This document shows positions 17,294-25,884 of a stretch of DNA of 64,000 nt, piece by piece (within the stretch, counting starts at the first letter, position 1; each line of letters starts with the position of its first letter). Origin of the DNA: Acidobacteriota bacterium (GTDB lineage Bacteria > Acidobacteriota > Blastocatellia > Chloracidobacteriales > Chloracidobacteriaceae). The notes beneath the pieces were generated by a model, which searched no databases, was not told the origin of the DNA, and worked only from the letters and a program-made list of their open reading frames with translations. The stretch spans positions 1 to 64,000 of the forward strand of contig JACQXX010000045.1 in assembly GCA_016208495.1 (NCBI GenBank). Direction: 5' to 3'. The position numbers were made by a program, and so were the translations under genes.

Positions 17294-19174
17294 CTAGCCT
17301 CCAAGCTGAGGGCCTGGACAATCGCGACCTAGTTTTTCAGGGTCTCCACCGCCAAGAATATTCACCAATTCATCGTGAAAATAGTCAAAACGAGTAGAAA
17401 CCACCGGGTTGACCCGCTTGTCATACATCTGCCGGGAGCGATCAATGTCTTCTTTCAACCGATCATACAGATCGTTGTTCTTCCGGCCCTCGATAACTTT
17501 TGATTCATTATAAAGTTTGATTTCAGATACCAGGAGGCGTGCAAAGCGCCGAGCATCGCTATGGAGCTTTTGCTCTTCTTCACTGACATCCGGCATTGGA
17601 ACCGACAACCGGCCTGTTCGGCCAGCGACTGGAACAGACTGGGCTGGCGGAGGAGGAGGTGGGGGCGCCTGAGGCGGCGGCGCAAAACTTGGAGGTTCAA
17701 CCGCAACCGGGGGAGGAGGTGGGGGAGGTGGGGGAGGTGCAAAGCTGGTCGGTTGAAATGAGGCTGGTGCTGGTTGTGGTGGAAAAGCTGGAGCTTCAAA
17801 AGCCACAGGTGCCGGAGGTGTAAATGCCTGGGGCTGAAAAGCTACAGGTGCTGGTGGAGTAAATGCTGGAGGTGGCGGAGGAACCGGTTCGGCCCATGAC
17901 GGCGCGGCTGGTGGCGCTGGAACAGGCTCAGCCCACGCTGGCGCGGCTGGCGGAGCGGGGACGGGTTCTGCCCAGGACGGCACGGCTGGCGGAGCGGGAA
18001 CAGGTTCGGCCCAGGAAGGTGCTGGAGGTGGCGCAGGGACGGGTTCGGCCCACGACGGCACGGCTGGCGGCGCTGGAACAGGCTCAGCCCACGCTGGCGC
18101 GGCTGGTGGCGCGGGAACAGGTTCGGCCCAGGAAGGTGCCGGAGGTGGCGCGGGAACAGGTTCGGCCCACGCTGGCGCGGCTGGCGGCGCGGGAACAGGT
18201 TCCGCCCAGGAAGGTGCCGGAGGTGGCGCGGGTGTCGGTTCTGGCTCGGCTGGTGGTTCTGGCGCCGGTTCTGCAGGTGCTGGTTCTGGTTCCGGCGCTG
18301 CAACAACTGGTGCCGGTTCTGGTACTGGAGGTGGTGCTGGTGCTTCAACTTTAGGAGGGGCCGGATGAGCTGCTTCGGGGGCTGGGGCGGCGGGTGATGT
18401 TGCCGAGCGACCTCGCAACGACAACATTTCCACCGTCATGCCAGCGATATTCACCAGGATTTCAAGTGTTTCAAGGTTAATGGCATCACCGGCCTGAACA
18501 CCGGAGTCCACATACAACACGGCTGCCGCTTTACCTCGCACCAGAAGCGGAATTCCTGAAATCCGTTCCGGTGATACTTCGCCTAGCCGTTTGATCAAAA
18601 GCAGATTGTCGGCCTGGTCAGCGGGCTGGCCCGCAAAAGTGGATTGTTTGCTTAAAACAGTCCGAAGCAGGGTATCAGCCTGAAGTGAAACGCTCAGACC
18701 CCGGATGCTGTTATTATCAACTGTTCCTTCAAATCCACGCCCGGTCCACCCGACGACATTTCCAGCTTTGACAATAAAAAGTGCCACCCGAGGGGCAAAA
18801 TTCGCGGTGTGGTTGACCAGTGCCGTTAAAACATCAGCCTGGGTTTGATGGCTTTGAATATCAAGAATCGAAGCCTTGACAATGGCCAGATCCGAGCTTG
18901 ATTGAGGAGGGGCGGGTGGTGCTGGCGGAGGAGGTGGAACGGAAGCAATGCCTGCCGCATAGACTTGAGCCACCGTTGCCTGTACCAGTTCAGCCAGGGT
19001 TTGGTCCTGGTTGAGCGATTCAAGTTGAGCTTCGGATTGTTCGAGGAATTGATTAAATGCGTTTTGAACCTGGGCTTGAATCTGGATGATCTGTTGCTGA
19101 AGTGTTCCCAAATGGGTCCGAACGAGTTCGACAACCTGTCCTTGAAGTTGTGCCTCAAATTCTTGTGTTGTCAC
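17294..19174 (-). CDS. GAF-domain protein with Pro-Ala-Trp tandem repeats, pilus-cluster associated
   Basis: A 626-residue protein with an N-terminal coiled coil (about 5-70), a short polyproline link, a GAF-like domain (about 95-255), a disordered Pro/Ala/Glu linker and a conserved-looking helical C-terminus (about 530-626, with DARRFARLLVSEIKLYNE). Residues 315-431 are nine tandem 13-residue units of the type PAPPAAPAWAEPV, encoded by 39-bp repeats at 17882-18232. No catalytic motif is visible. It is the last gene of the minus-strand pil cluster after the FHA-GAF kinase, so a scaffold or sensory role in pilus control is an inference. The linker length probably varies between strains through repeat slippage. 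Confidence 0.75.
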   Translation of the reverse strand: MTTQEFEAQLQGQVVELVRTHLGTLQQQIIQIQAQVQNAFNQFLEQSEAQLESLNQDQTLAELVQATVAQVYAAGIASVPPPPPAPPAPPQSSSDLAIVKASILDIQSHQTQADVLTALVNHTANFAPRVALFIVKAGNVVGWTGRGFEGTVDNNSIRGLSVSLQADTLLRTVLSKQSTFAGQPADQADNLLLIKRLGEVSPERISGIPLLVRGKAAAVLYVDSGVQAGDAINLETLEILVNIAGMTVEMLSLRGRSATSPAAPAPEAAHPAPPKVEAPAPPPVPEPAPVVAAPEPEPAPAEPAPEPPAEPEPTPAPPPAPSWAEPVPAPPAAPAWAEPVPAPPPAPSWAEPVPAPPAAPAWAEPVPAPPAVPSWAEPVPAPPPAPSWAEPVPAPPAVPSWAEPVPAPPAAPAWAEPVPAPPAAPSWAEPVPPPPPAFTPPAPVAFQPQAFTPPAPVAFEAPAFPPQPAPASFQPTSFAPPPPPPPPPPVAVEPPSFAPPPQAPPPPPPPAQSVPVAGRTGRLSVPMPDVSEEEQKLHSDARRFARLLVSEIKLYNESKVIEGRKNNDLYDRLKEDIDRSRQMYDKRVNPVVSTRFDYFHDELVNILGGGDPEKLGRDCPGPQLGG

Positions 19175-19408
19175 GATACCAGTCCTCCCGCTGCCTAAAA
19201 AAATGGCGTTACGGTTCGCAGATTAAGGTTGAAAAAAACGAAGGTTGGCTGCTGTGAGCAGAAACACGGGGAATCAGGATTTTGATGGTGTTGGAACTGA
19301 TGATCCAATGATGACTTGCGGTGGAAAGGCCATTATGGTTTCCCACCGGGGAGTTGTCAACTAGCCGCAAAACTTTCCGTTTCAGGAAGTAACCGGCGAA
19401 GTATGGTT

Positions 19409-21055
19409 TTATTGGATGCCCGGAATCGGAAGCTTGATGATAAATGAAGTCCCGGTGTTGAGTTCACTTTCGCAGGCAATAATACCTGAATGGCCTTCAA
19501 TAATGCGCCGGCAAATCCCCAAACCAAGCCCCGTTCCTTCAGTTCCTTTGGTGGTATAAAACGGTTCCCAGATCAGGTGAATGTGTTCGGCGGGGATCCC
19601 ACACCCTGAATCCGTCACACGAATGATGGCATGGCTATCAAGCTCTGAAACTCGGACGACGATAACTCCTTGTGCCATGGCCTGGGCGGCATTGCGGAGC
19701 AGGTTCAAAATGACCTGCATCAGTTTATCCTTGTTGAGATAGAGCACCGGGTTGGTTTCAAAGTGGGTCTCCACCCGGCAAATTTTGACGCAGGGGTCAA
19801 AACGGGCAAAGCTGATCGCGTCTTCCAAAACAGGTCGGAGGGGTTGTAAATCCTTGCGGAATCCATCCGGGTTTTGTTTGGCAAAATCCTTGATTTCATT
19901 GACCATTGACAACATGCGTTGTTGGGCATTGAGAATCAACTGGATCAGTTTGCGCAGATTCTGGTCTTCCGTGACATTGAGTAAGATTTCGGCGGCTGTC
20001 AGGGTGGTTAACTGATTTTTGAGTTCATGGGCGATCCCGCTGGAAAATTGTCCCAGGGTGGCCAGTTTTTCTTTGGCAATGAGTTTTTCCTGGGTGGCTC
20101 GCAATTCTTCAATCAAATGCAGATTTTCCATCGTCAGCCCGGCCTGCTGGGTCAAAGCCAGAAAGAACTCCAGTTCTTCATCATTAAACTGGGTATGGGC
20201 CATCAGATTGTCGATATAGCAAACGCCCCACACCCGATTTTGGGAACTTACCGGGGCACACATCACCGAGTGAATCGCTTGTTGGATGATGCTCGAATTG
20301 AGGGCAAAGCGATTATCCGCCATCGCGTCAAAGCTTCGAATGGCCACATTTTCCTGATAAACGTGTTCGACAATGGTGCTGCTCGGCTGTACCGGAGTAC
20401 CACTTTCGGTTCGGCGTCGGACGGCTCTGATTTCGAGGCGATTTGAGCCCTGAGGCGGTAAAATCACCACGCCGCGTTCAGCGGGAAGGGCCGCCATCAC
20501 TGCGTCAAGCAAAATTTCGAGCAATTCCTGGGTACTGCGGGCGGCCAGCATCCGCCGCATGGTCTCATTCAAATTCTTCAACCGATTCAACGTGGCATCA
20601 GTGATGCATTCAGCACTATCCAGGAGCGAGGTATTGAGAAACCGGGTTTGATTATGGGTGATGATGGTCATCAACTTGTCAGTTGAATGCTCCTCACCTG
20701 TGCTCATAGAGGCTTCGGTTGTAACCTGATCGTCGTGAAGTTCAAAAACAAGAATCAACGGGTTGGTATTGCCGAGTTGGATTTGATCATTATGTTGGAG
20801 CAAATAATCTGAAACTCGCTTCCCATTCACCAGACATCCCCCGGTACTGTTTTTGTCCCGCAAATAGAAATGCCCATCCTGATAGGCAATTTCCGCATGT
20901 TGGCGCGAAACATAGGAGTCATTGATTTGAAGGTGGTTTGTTCTCAATCTTCCAATGGTGAAGACCGGTGCATTAATCGGGACAATATGTGTTTGTCCTG
21001 AGCTATCCAGGTAACTGAGGGTGGCATAGGGAAGGGAATGAGAAATCTCTTTCAT
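19409..21055 (-). CDS. FHA-GAF sensor histidine kinase
   Basis: A 548-residue cytoplasmic kinase with no membrane segment. An N-terminal FHA domain (about 25-105; IGR...SYVSRQHAEI...NSTGGCLVNG) can bind phosphothreonine, a GAF domain lies at about 165-310, then a HisKA helix with the phospho-acceptor in SSGIAHELKNQL and a HATPase domain (NLLRNAAQAM, DSGCGIPAEH, GTGLGLGICRR). An FHA module fused to a histidine kinase links Ser/Thr phosphorylation to two-component signalling. No response regulator gene adjoins it in the window. It follows pilS and precedes the Pro-rich GAF gene in the same direction. Confidence 0.9.
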   Translation of the reverse strand: MKEISHSLPYATLSYLDSSGQTHIVPINAPVFTIGRLRTNHLQINDSYVSRQHAEIAYQDGHFYLRDKNSTGGCLVNGKRVSDYLLQHNDQIQLGNTNPLILVFELHDDQVTTEASMSTGEEHSTDKLMTIITHNQTRFLNTSLLDSAECITDATLNRLKNLNETMRRMLAARSTQELLEILLDAVMAALPAERGVVILPPQGSNRLEIRAVRRRTESGTPVQPSSTIVEHVYQENVAIRSFDAMADNRFALNSSIIQQAIHSVMCAPVSSQNRVWGVCYIDNLMAHTQFNDEELEFFLALTQQAGLTMENLHLIEELRATQEKLIAKEKLATLGQFSSGIAHELKNQLTTLTAAEILLNVTEDQNLRKLIQLILNAQQRMLSMVNEIKDFAKQNPDGFRKDLQPLRPVLEDAISFARFDPCVKICRVETHFETNPVLYLNKDKLMQVILNLLRNAAQAMAQGVIVVRVSELDSHAIIRVTDSGCGIPAEHIHLIWEPFYTTKGTEGTGLGLGICRRIIEGHSGIIACESELNTGTSFIIKLPIPGIQ

Positions 21056-21200
21056 AGAGAACCCCAGGAACGAAAATTATAAAAGGAATGGATCAACCGT
21101 GTGGAACGGTGTGGTTGTCTGGAAGAATCAATGTGGGTCCAGCATACCACGTTTACTTCAGGTTTGAGAGTCAGGAAACAAAAAGATTTACAAAACCCGG

Positions 21201-22880
21201 TTAATCAAAGTCATCGGCTTTTTCATAGGCACCTGTTTTTCCCGTGACAGATGGCGGAGTTTCACGAATCGGAAGCCGGATCGTGATTTCAGTCCCGCCC
21301 CGGTTTTGCTCAGAGGTTTGAGGACCGCTGGTCACGCTGATTGTCCCCTGGTGATCGGTAATAATTTGATACACAATGGCCATTCCAAGCCCAGTTCCTC
21401 CTGTCCGTGAAGAATTAAATGGCTCAAATAAGCGATCCATTTGTTCTTGTGACATTCCAAGTCCAGTATCCTTCAATTTGATTTCGATCTCTTTGCCAAA
21501 TGAGGATTCCATGAGGATGTCGAGGGTCCCGCCCTCAGGCATTGCCTGAAGGGAATTTCGTGACAGATTCCACATGACCTGCCGGATTTGGCCTGCATCA
21601 GCCAGGAGAATCAATGGTCGGGATTTAATCTGAACGGTAATTTGGTGATTCGGGTGGAGTTCGGGACTATTTCTGAGCAAGGTGACAGTTTCTTCAATGA
21701 CTGGAACCAGATCAACACGGGTCATATGTGGGTGGCTGGGCCGGGCGTAGGCCAGAAAATCAGTGATAATTCGATTTAACCGATCAGATTCTCGAAGAAT
21801 AATCTGGAACAGATATCCCTGATCCTCAGTCATCTCCATTTCACTGCGTAACAACTGGATTGATCCACGCATGGCAGCCAGCGGGTTGCGGATTTCATGA
21901 GCAATTCCGGCTGCCATTTTCCCCAGAGCTGCCAGGCGGTCGCGCCGGCGGATTTCCTGTTCCAATTTGATTACTTCGGTCAGGTCCTGAAACGAAAAAA
22001 CATATCCAGTGACGGTAGACGATTCGCTGATTAAAGGAGAGGCACTAAATCCCAAATGGACGGTGCGTCCGTCTTGTGCAACGCAATCAACATCAAACCG
22101 AGGAAGACGCTTTGAGGTTTGAATTTCGCTTTGGTCAAAGAGGCTAAAGGCAGACAAATCTCCAAAAATATCATAAAAATGACGACCACGAACCCGAGCT
22201 GACTGATAGCGAGTGATTTCTTCGGCAGCCCGATTAAAAGAAAGAACCGTCCCGGTCAAGTCAGTGGTCACCAATCCACTGTTGATACTTTGAACAATCC
22301 GTTCATTAAATGCTCGTAAATCAGCCAGATACCGGGTGGCTATTTCCAAATCAGAATCACTGCGACGTAATCGTTCCGCGAGTTGACCGCCTAAAATTGT
22401 TAAAAGTAGAAGGGCAAGCGTATACAATGGCAGATTATTTTGGTGGGTACTTTGAAGAAACCGACCGTCATCACTCAGAATTTTAAAATAAAATAGCCCA
22501 AAGAGTGCTGAATAATTGACCACACACCCAATGCCGACGCTTAAAACCCCTGGCCGAGGGAGTACCATGCTGGCTCCCAACACGATCACCAGATAGAGCG
22601 GCGCCAAAGAAAAATCAGAGGCCCGCATCAGGTAAATCAACCAGGTGGTGAGTACCACATCAGTATACACCTGGATATAAAGCTGTATCCGATAGTGTTC
22701 TGAAAGCCGCAGGGCAACAAAATAACCAACTGAAAGCAGGCAGACTGCGGCGGCAAAGATCAAGAGGGGTTTTAGATTCAGGTTGGGGTTGTAGGAGGCA
22801 TTCACGATAATGCCGAGCCCTAAAAGCAAAATGACGATGACCAGACGTGACAGAATTAAACTCAGAACACGGGTATACAT
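21201..22880 (-). CDS. pilS: PilS-like membrane sensor histidine kinase (PAS-HisKA-HATPase)
   Basis: A 559-residue kinase. The first 170 residues hold about six hydrophobic segments, a layout typical of PilS/NtrB-like sensors. A PAS domain follows (about 195-310; FNERIVQSINSGLVTTD), then HisKA with GKMAAGIAHEIRNPL and HATPase with NLSRNSLQAM, DTGLGM and GGTGLGMAIV. PilS phosphorylates the sigma-54 activator PilR to control pilin expression. No pilR gene follows within the window, which is odd, since pilR normally sits next to pilS. The gene lies downstream of pilC, separated by an intrinsic terminator at 23004-23034, so it probably has its own promoter. Confidence 0.85.
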   Translation of the reverse strand: MYTRVLSLILSRLVIVILLLGLGIIVNASYNPNLNLKPLLIFAAAVCLLSVGYFVALRLSEHYRIQLYIQVYTDVVLTTWLIYLMRASDFSLAPLYLVIVLGASMVLPRPGVLSVGIGCVVNYSALFGLFYFKILSDDGRFLQSTHQNNLPLYTLALLLLTILGGQLAERLRRSDSDLEIATRYLADLRAFNERIVQSINSGLVTTDLTGTVLSFNRAAEEITRYQSARVRGRHFYDIFGDLSAFSLFDQSEIQTSKRLPRFDVDCVAQDGRTVHLGFSASPLISESSTVTGYVFSFQDLTEVIKLEQEIRRRDRLAALGKMAAGIAHEIRNPLAAMRGSIQLLRSEMEMTEDQGYLFQIILRESDRLNRIITDFLAYARPSHPHMTRVDLVPVIEETVTLLRNSPELHPNHQITVQIKSRPLILLADAGQIRQVMWNLSRNSLQAMPEGGTLDILMESSFGKEIEIKLKDTGLGMSQEQMDRLFEPFNSSRTGGTGLGMAIVYQIITDHQGTISVTSGPQTSEQNRGGTEITIRLPIRETPPSVTGKTGAYEKADDFD

Positions 22881-23003
22881 AGCAATGAAATTGACTGAAA
22901 TGAGTTGTTGCCTGTCTTGATATCAATGTCAATGACATCAACCTGCTGACTTTCGACGTGGTGGATCTGATGGTACTCGTTGGGTAAATCAACCCAAAAA
23001 TAA

Positions 23004-23034
23004 AACGGGAGTGTTCCACTGGAGCACTCCCGTT
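23004..23034 (-). terminator. Intrinsic terminator downstream of pilC
   Basis: AACGGGAGTG (23004-23013) pairs with CACTCCCGTT (23025-23034). Read on the minus strand, the stem is followed by a T-rich run (reverse complement of 22995-23003). It sits 29 bases after the pilC stop and separates pilBTC from pilS. Confidence 0.85.
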
Positions 23035-23062
23035 CTCAATCTGATGTGGGGACGAAGGTGGT

Positions 23063-24286
23063 CTACTTACTGGCCAGTTTCCCGATCAGCACAAACAGTG
23101 GCATATACATGGCAATCACAATTCCCCCGATGGTTACGCCAAGGAACCCGATCATGACCGGCTCAATCAAGGTCAGAAGGTTGGCAATGGCGCTATCAAC
23201 TTCCTGTTCATAAAAGTCGGCGATTTTGCCAAGCATCGCATCCAGGGCGCCGGTTTGCTCTCCGACCGCAATCATTTGGCACACCATTGATGGGAAGACC
23301 CCAGAGGCTTTTAAGGGTTCAACAATGGTTTGACCTTGTTCGATGGCTGCCCGAACTTTGAAAATGGCTTCACCCACAATGACGTTCCCAGAGGTCTTTG
23401 CGGTAATGTCCAAAGATTCCAGAATCGGAACACCGCTCGAGAGGAGGGTCGCCAGGGTGCGGGAGAACCGGGCAACTGCAATTTTAAGCAAAATCGGACC
23501 AAAGATGGGCGATTTGAGCATGAGATTATCAATATTTCGTTGCCCGCCTGGGGTGGCATAATAGGATTTGATCCCATAGATCGTCATACCAACGATAATG
23601 GCCAGCAACCACCAGTAAGAGCCCATAAAGTTACTGATTATGATCACGATTTCAGTCGGGAGTGGAAGGCGTTCCCCAGGACCAAGCAACCCTTCAAAAA
23701 TGGTCTTAAAGGCCGGGATCACCACAATCATAATGACTGAAATCACAACCACCGCCAAAATGACAACCGCTGCCGGATAGATCAAAGCCGAAACGACATC
23801 ACCTTTTAATTTGACGATTTTTTCAATAAAGACTGAAAGTCGCTGTAAGATCACATCCAAAATACCGCCAGTTTCCCCGGCTGCCACCATGTTGACATAG
23901 AGCTGTTCAAAAACCTTGGGGTGGCGAGACATTGAGTCTGACAACGTCATCCCCTGTTCGACGTCGGCGCGAACTTGCAACAACACTTGCTTGAAATATT
24001 TGTTTTCCTGCTGGCCACCAAGGATTTCCAGGCATTGAACCAGCGGTAACCCGGCGTCAATCATCACTGAAAACTGTTTGGTGAAGATGGCCAGTTCTTT
24101 GGCCTTCACCTTTTGGGAGCCTCCAAGCCGGGGCACAGAGACTTCTTTCCCTTTTTCCTTGGCACTTAATAACGAAACTTTGTCCCGGCGAAGAAGTTGC
24201 TCCAGTTGATCGCGGCTGGGGGCAAATTTTTCTCCAACAACAACCTCATTCAGGTGATTGCGTCCCTTATAAACAAACGTTGGCAT
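23063..24286 (-). CDS. pilC: Type IV pilus inner-membrane platform protein PilC
   Basis: This 407-residue protein belongs to the GspF/PilC family. It contains two repeated T2SSF cytoplasmic domains (about 70-195 and 270-395; FTKQFSVMIDAGLPLVQCLEIL and FSRTLATLLSSGVPILESLDI) and three membrane segments (about 170-190, 220-240 and 375-400). PilC links the PilB/PilT motors with pilin assembly in the inner membrane. The length is as usual for the family. A GGAG ribosome site precedes the ATG. The gene follows pilT by 231 bases. Confidence 0.95.
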   Translation of the reverse strand: MPTFVYKGRNHLNEVVVGEKFAPSRDQLEQLLRRDKVSLLSAKEKGKEVSVPRLGGSQKVKAKELAIFTKQFSVMIDAGLPLVQCLEILGGQQENKYFKQVLLQVRADVEQGMTLSDSMSRHPKVFEQLYVNMVAAGETGGILDVILQRLSVFIEKIVKLKGDVVSALIYPAAVVILAVVVISVIMIVVIPAFKTIFEGLLGPGERLPLPTEIVIIISNFMGSYWWLLAIIVGMTIYGIKSYYATPGGQRNIDNLMLKSPIFGPILLKIAVARFSRTLATLLSSGVPILESLDITAKTSGNVIVGEAIFKVRAAIEQGQTIVEPLKASGVFPSMVCQMIAVGEQTGALDAMLGKIADFYEQEVDSAIANLLTLIEPVMIGFLGVTIGGIVIAMYMPLFVLIGKLASK

Positions 24287-24517
24287 AACTGGTCTGCTCC
24301 TTACATCTCAGAAGTGTCTGGCTTGAGCTGTGCCGACGGAGTTGTGTTGAACCCAAATGGCAATTGCCGTCGAACAACCAAGTGCGCAAAGGGCCTCACC
24401 GTGATAAATGGCCCCTCTTTGACAAGGAGCAGATCCGATTCGACAAGACGAAAAACATGAGTCGGAAGTGCTCCAGATAAGTTGTGTTCCCCTGGCAAGT
24501 TAAGAAGAGTCAATGTG

Positions 24518-25726
24518 TTAGCGTCGAACTCCACCTGGTGGCGGCCCACCTGGGCGCATCGGAGGTTGTCCTGGCCGCTGCATCCCGCCTGGAGGCATTG
24601 GGCGACCGCCTGGAGGTCCACCGGGTCCACCAGGTCCACCCTGGCCTGCCAGGCCGGAGCCGCGATTGATGAGATCCTGGAGTTCATCCGCATTATGTGA
24701 CCGAATGAGCGCCATTTCCAACGAAATCGACCGCTGGAAGTAGAGCGTGGCCAGTGCCTGATTAAAGGTCTGCATCCCGTATTTATCCTGGCCAGTTTGC
24801 ATCATACCGTAAATCTGGTGGATTTTATCTTCGCGAATCAGATTCCGGATAGCCACGTTTGGAATCAGGATTTCAAGCGCCATGCAGCGTCCCTGACCAC
24901 TGGCTTTCGGCAGCAGCGATTGGCAAAGGACACCTTCCAACACCAGGCTCAACTGAGTCCGGATTTGTGATTGCTGGTGGGATGGGAAAATGTCAATGAT
25001 ACGGTTGATGGTTGAATAGGCGGAGTTGGTGTGCAGGGTGCCAAAGGTCAAGTGGCCCGTTTCTGCAATTCGCAGCGCCGTTTCCACGGTTTCCAGGTCG
25101 CGCATTTCCCCGATCAGCACCACGTCGGGGTCTTGACGGAGTGCGGCACGAAGCGAGTTGGCGAAACTGTGGGTATCAGCATGCACTTCACGCTGGTTGA
25201 CCAGACAATTTTTATGGGGATGGAGAAATTCAATTGGGTCTTCAATCGTGATGATGTGTTCGTGCCGATCCTGGTTGATTTTATCAATCATGGCCGCCAG
25301 GGTCGTGGATTTCCCAGAGCCAGTTGGACCAGTCACCAAAATCAAACCACGGGGTTTTTCACACAGTTTTCTCACTATGGGCGGCAGACCCAGGGTCTCA
25401 AAGGTTTTGATTTCGTAGGGAATTGCCCGGAAGACCGCGGCTACTGCTCCGCGTTGATTAAACAGGTTGGCGCGAAAGCGGGACAAGCCCTTAATCCCAA
25501 AAGAGAAGTCCAGTTCAAGAGTTTCTTCAAACCGGTGTTTTTGAGCGTCAGTCAAAACTGAATAGGCCAGTTGCTTGGTGTCTGACGGGGTAAGTTCTGG
25601 ATAATCAAGGGGGCGAAGGTGACCATCAACCCGGACCTGGGGTGGGGAATTCGTGGTGATGTGCAAGTCTGAACCACCAAGTTCGGTCATCTTCTTGAGT
25701 AATTCGCTGAGGACAAGATTTGCCAT
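24518..25726 (-). CDS. pilT: Type IV pilus retraction ATPase PilT
   Basis: A 402-residue hexameric secretion ATPase. Walker A is GPTGSGKST (133-141); the Asp-box and Walker B follow (IITIEDPIEF, DVVLIGEMRD) and the His box is GTLHTNSA. PilT depolymerises pili and drives twitching and DNA uptake. The core ends near residue 355; a C-terminal tail of about 45 residues is rich in Gly and Pro and is unusual for PilT. The ATG at 25726 has a GGAGG ribosome site. After the stop the same strand stays open in another frame to about 24301, but I do not consider that coding (see rejected items). Confidence 0.95.
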   Translation of the reverse strand: MANLVLSELLKKMTELGGSDLHITTNSPPQVRVDGHLRPLDYPELTPSDTKQLAYSVLTDAQKHRFEETLELDFSFGIKGLSRFRANLFNQRGAVAAVFRAIPYEIKTFETLGLPPIVRKLCEKPRGLILVTGPTGSGKSTTLAAMIDKINQDRHEHIITIEDPIEFLHPHKNCLVNQREVHADTHSFANSLRAALRQDPDVVLIGEMRDLETVETALRIAETGHLTFGTLHTNSAYSTINRIIDIFPSHQQSQIRTQLSLVLEGVLCQSLLPKASGQGRCMALEILIPNVAIRNLIREDKIHQIYGMMQTGQDKYGMQTFNQALATLYFQRSISLEMALIRSHNADELQDLINRGSGLAGQGGPGGPGGPPGGRPMPPGGMQRPGQPPMRPGGPPPGGVRR

Positions 25727-25884
25727 GAATCCTCCACTTCAAACCGAGGTCTATTAAGAATGACGGGTTACAACCGGTACAGTCGCTGAACTGCGAAAAA
25801 TAAAGACAGGACGCACATGCGAACCCAAAATGGGCTTTTCCAACGAAAACCGACGGGAAATGAAAAAAGCGCCAGTGTGGGTGC

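Noticed and set aside
17863-18354. 163-residue plus-strand frame opposite the GAF gene
   Set aside because: It is the complement of the Pro/Ala tandem repeats; its repetitive Val/Leu/Arg sequence is an artefact.
24301-24549. Open minus-strand frame between pilT and pilC with protein-like sequence (LVESDLLLVKEGPFITVRPF)
   Set aside because: It has no ATG or ribosome site outside the pilT coding region; its N-terminal part is the shifted frame of the pilT Gly/Pro tail. It may be a small protein but support is too weak.
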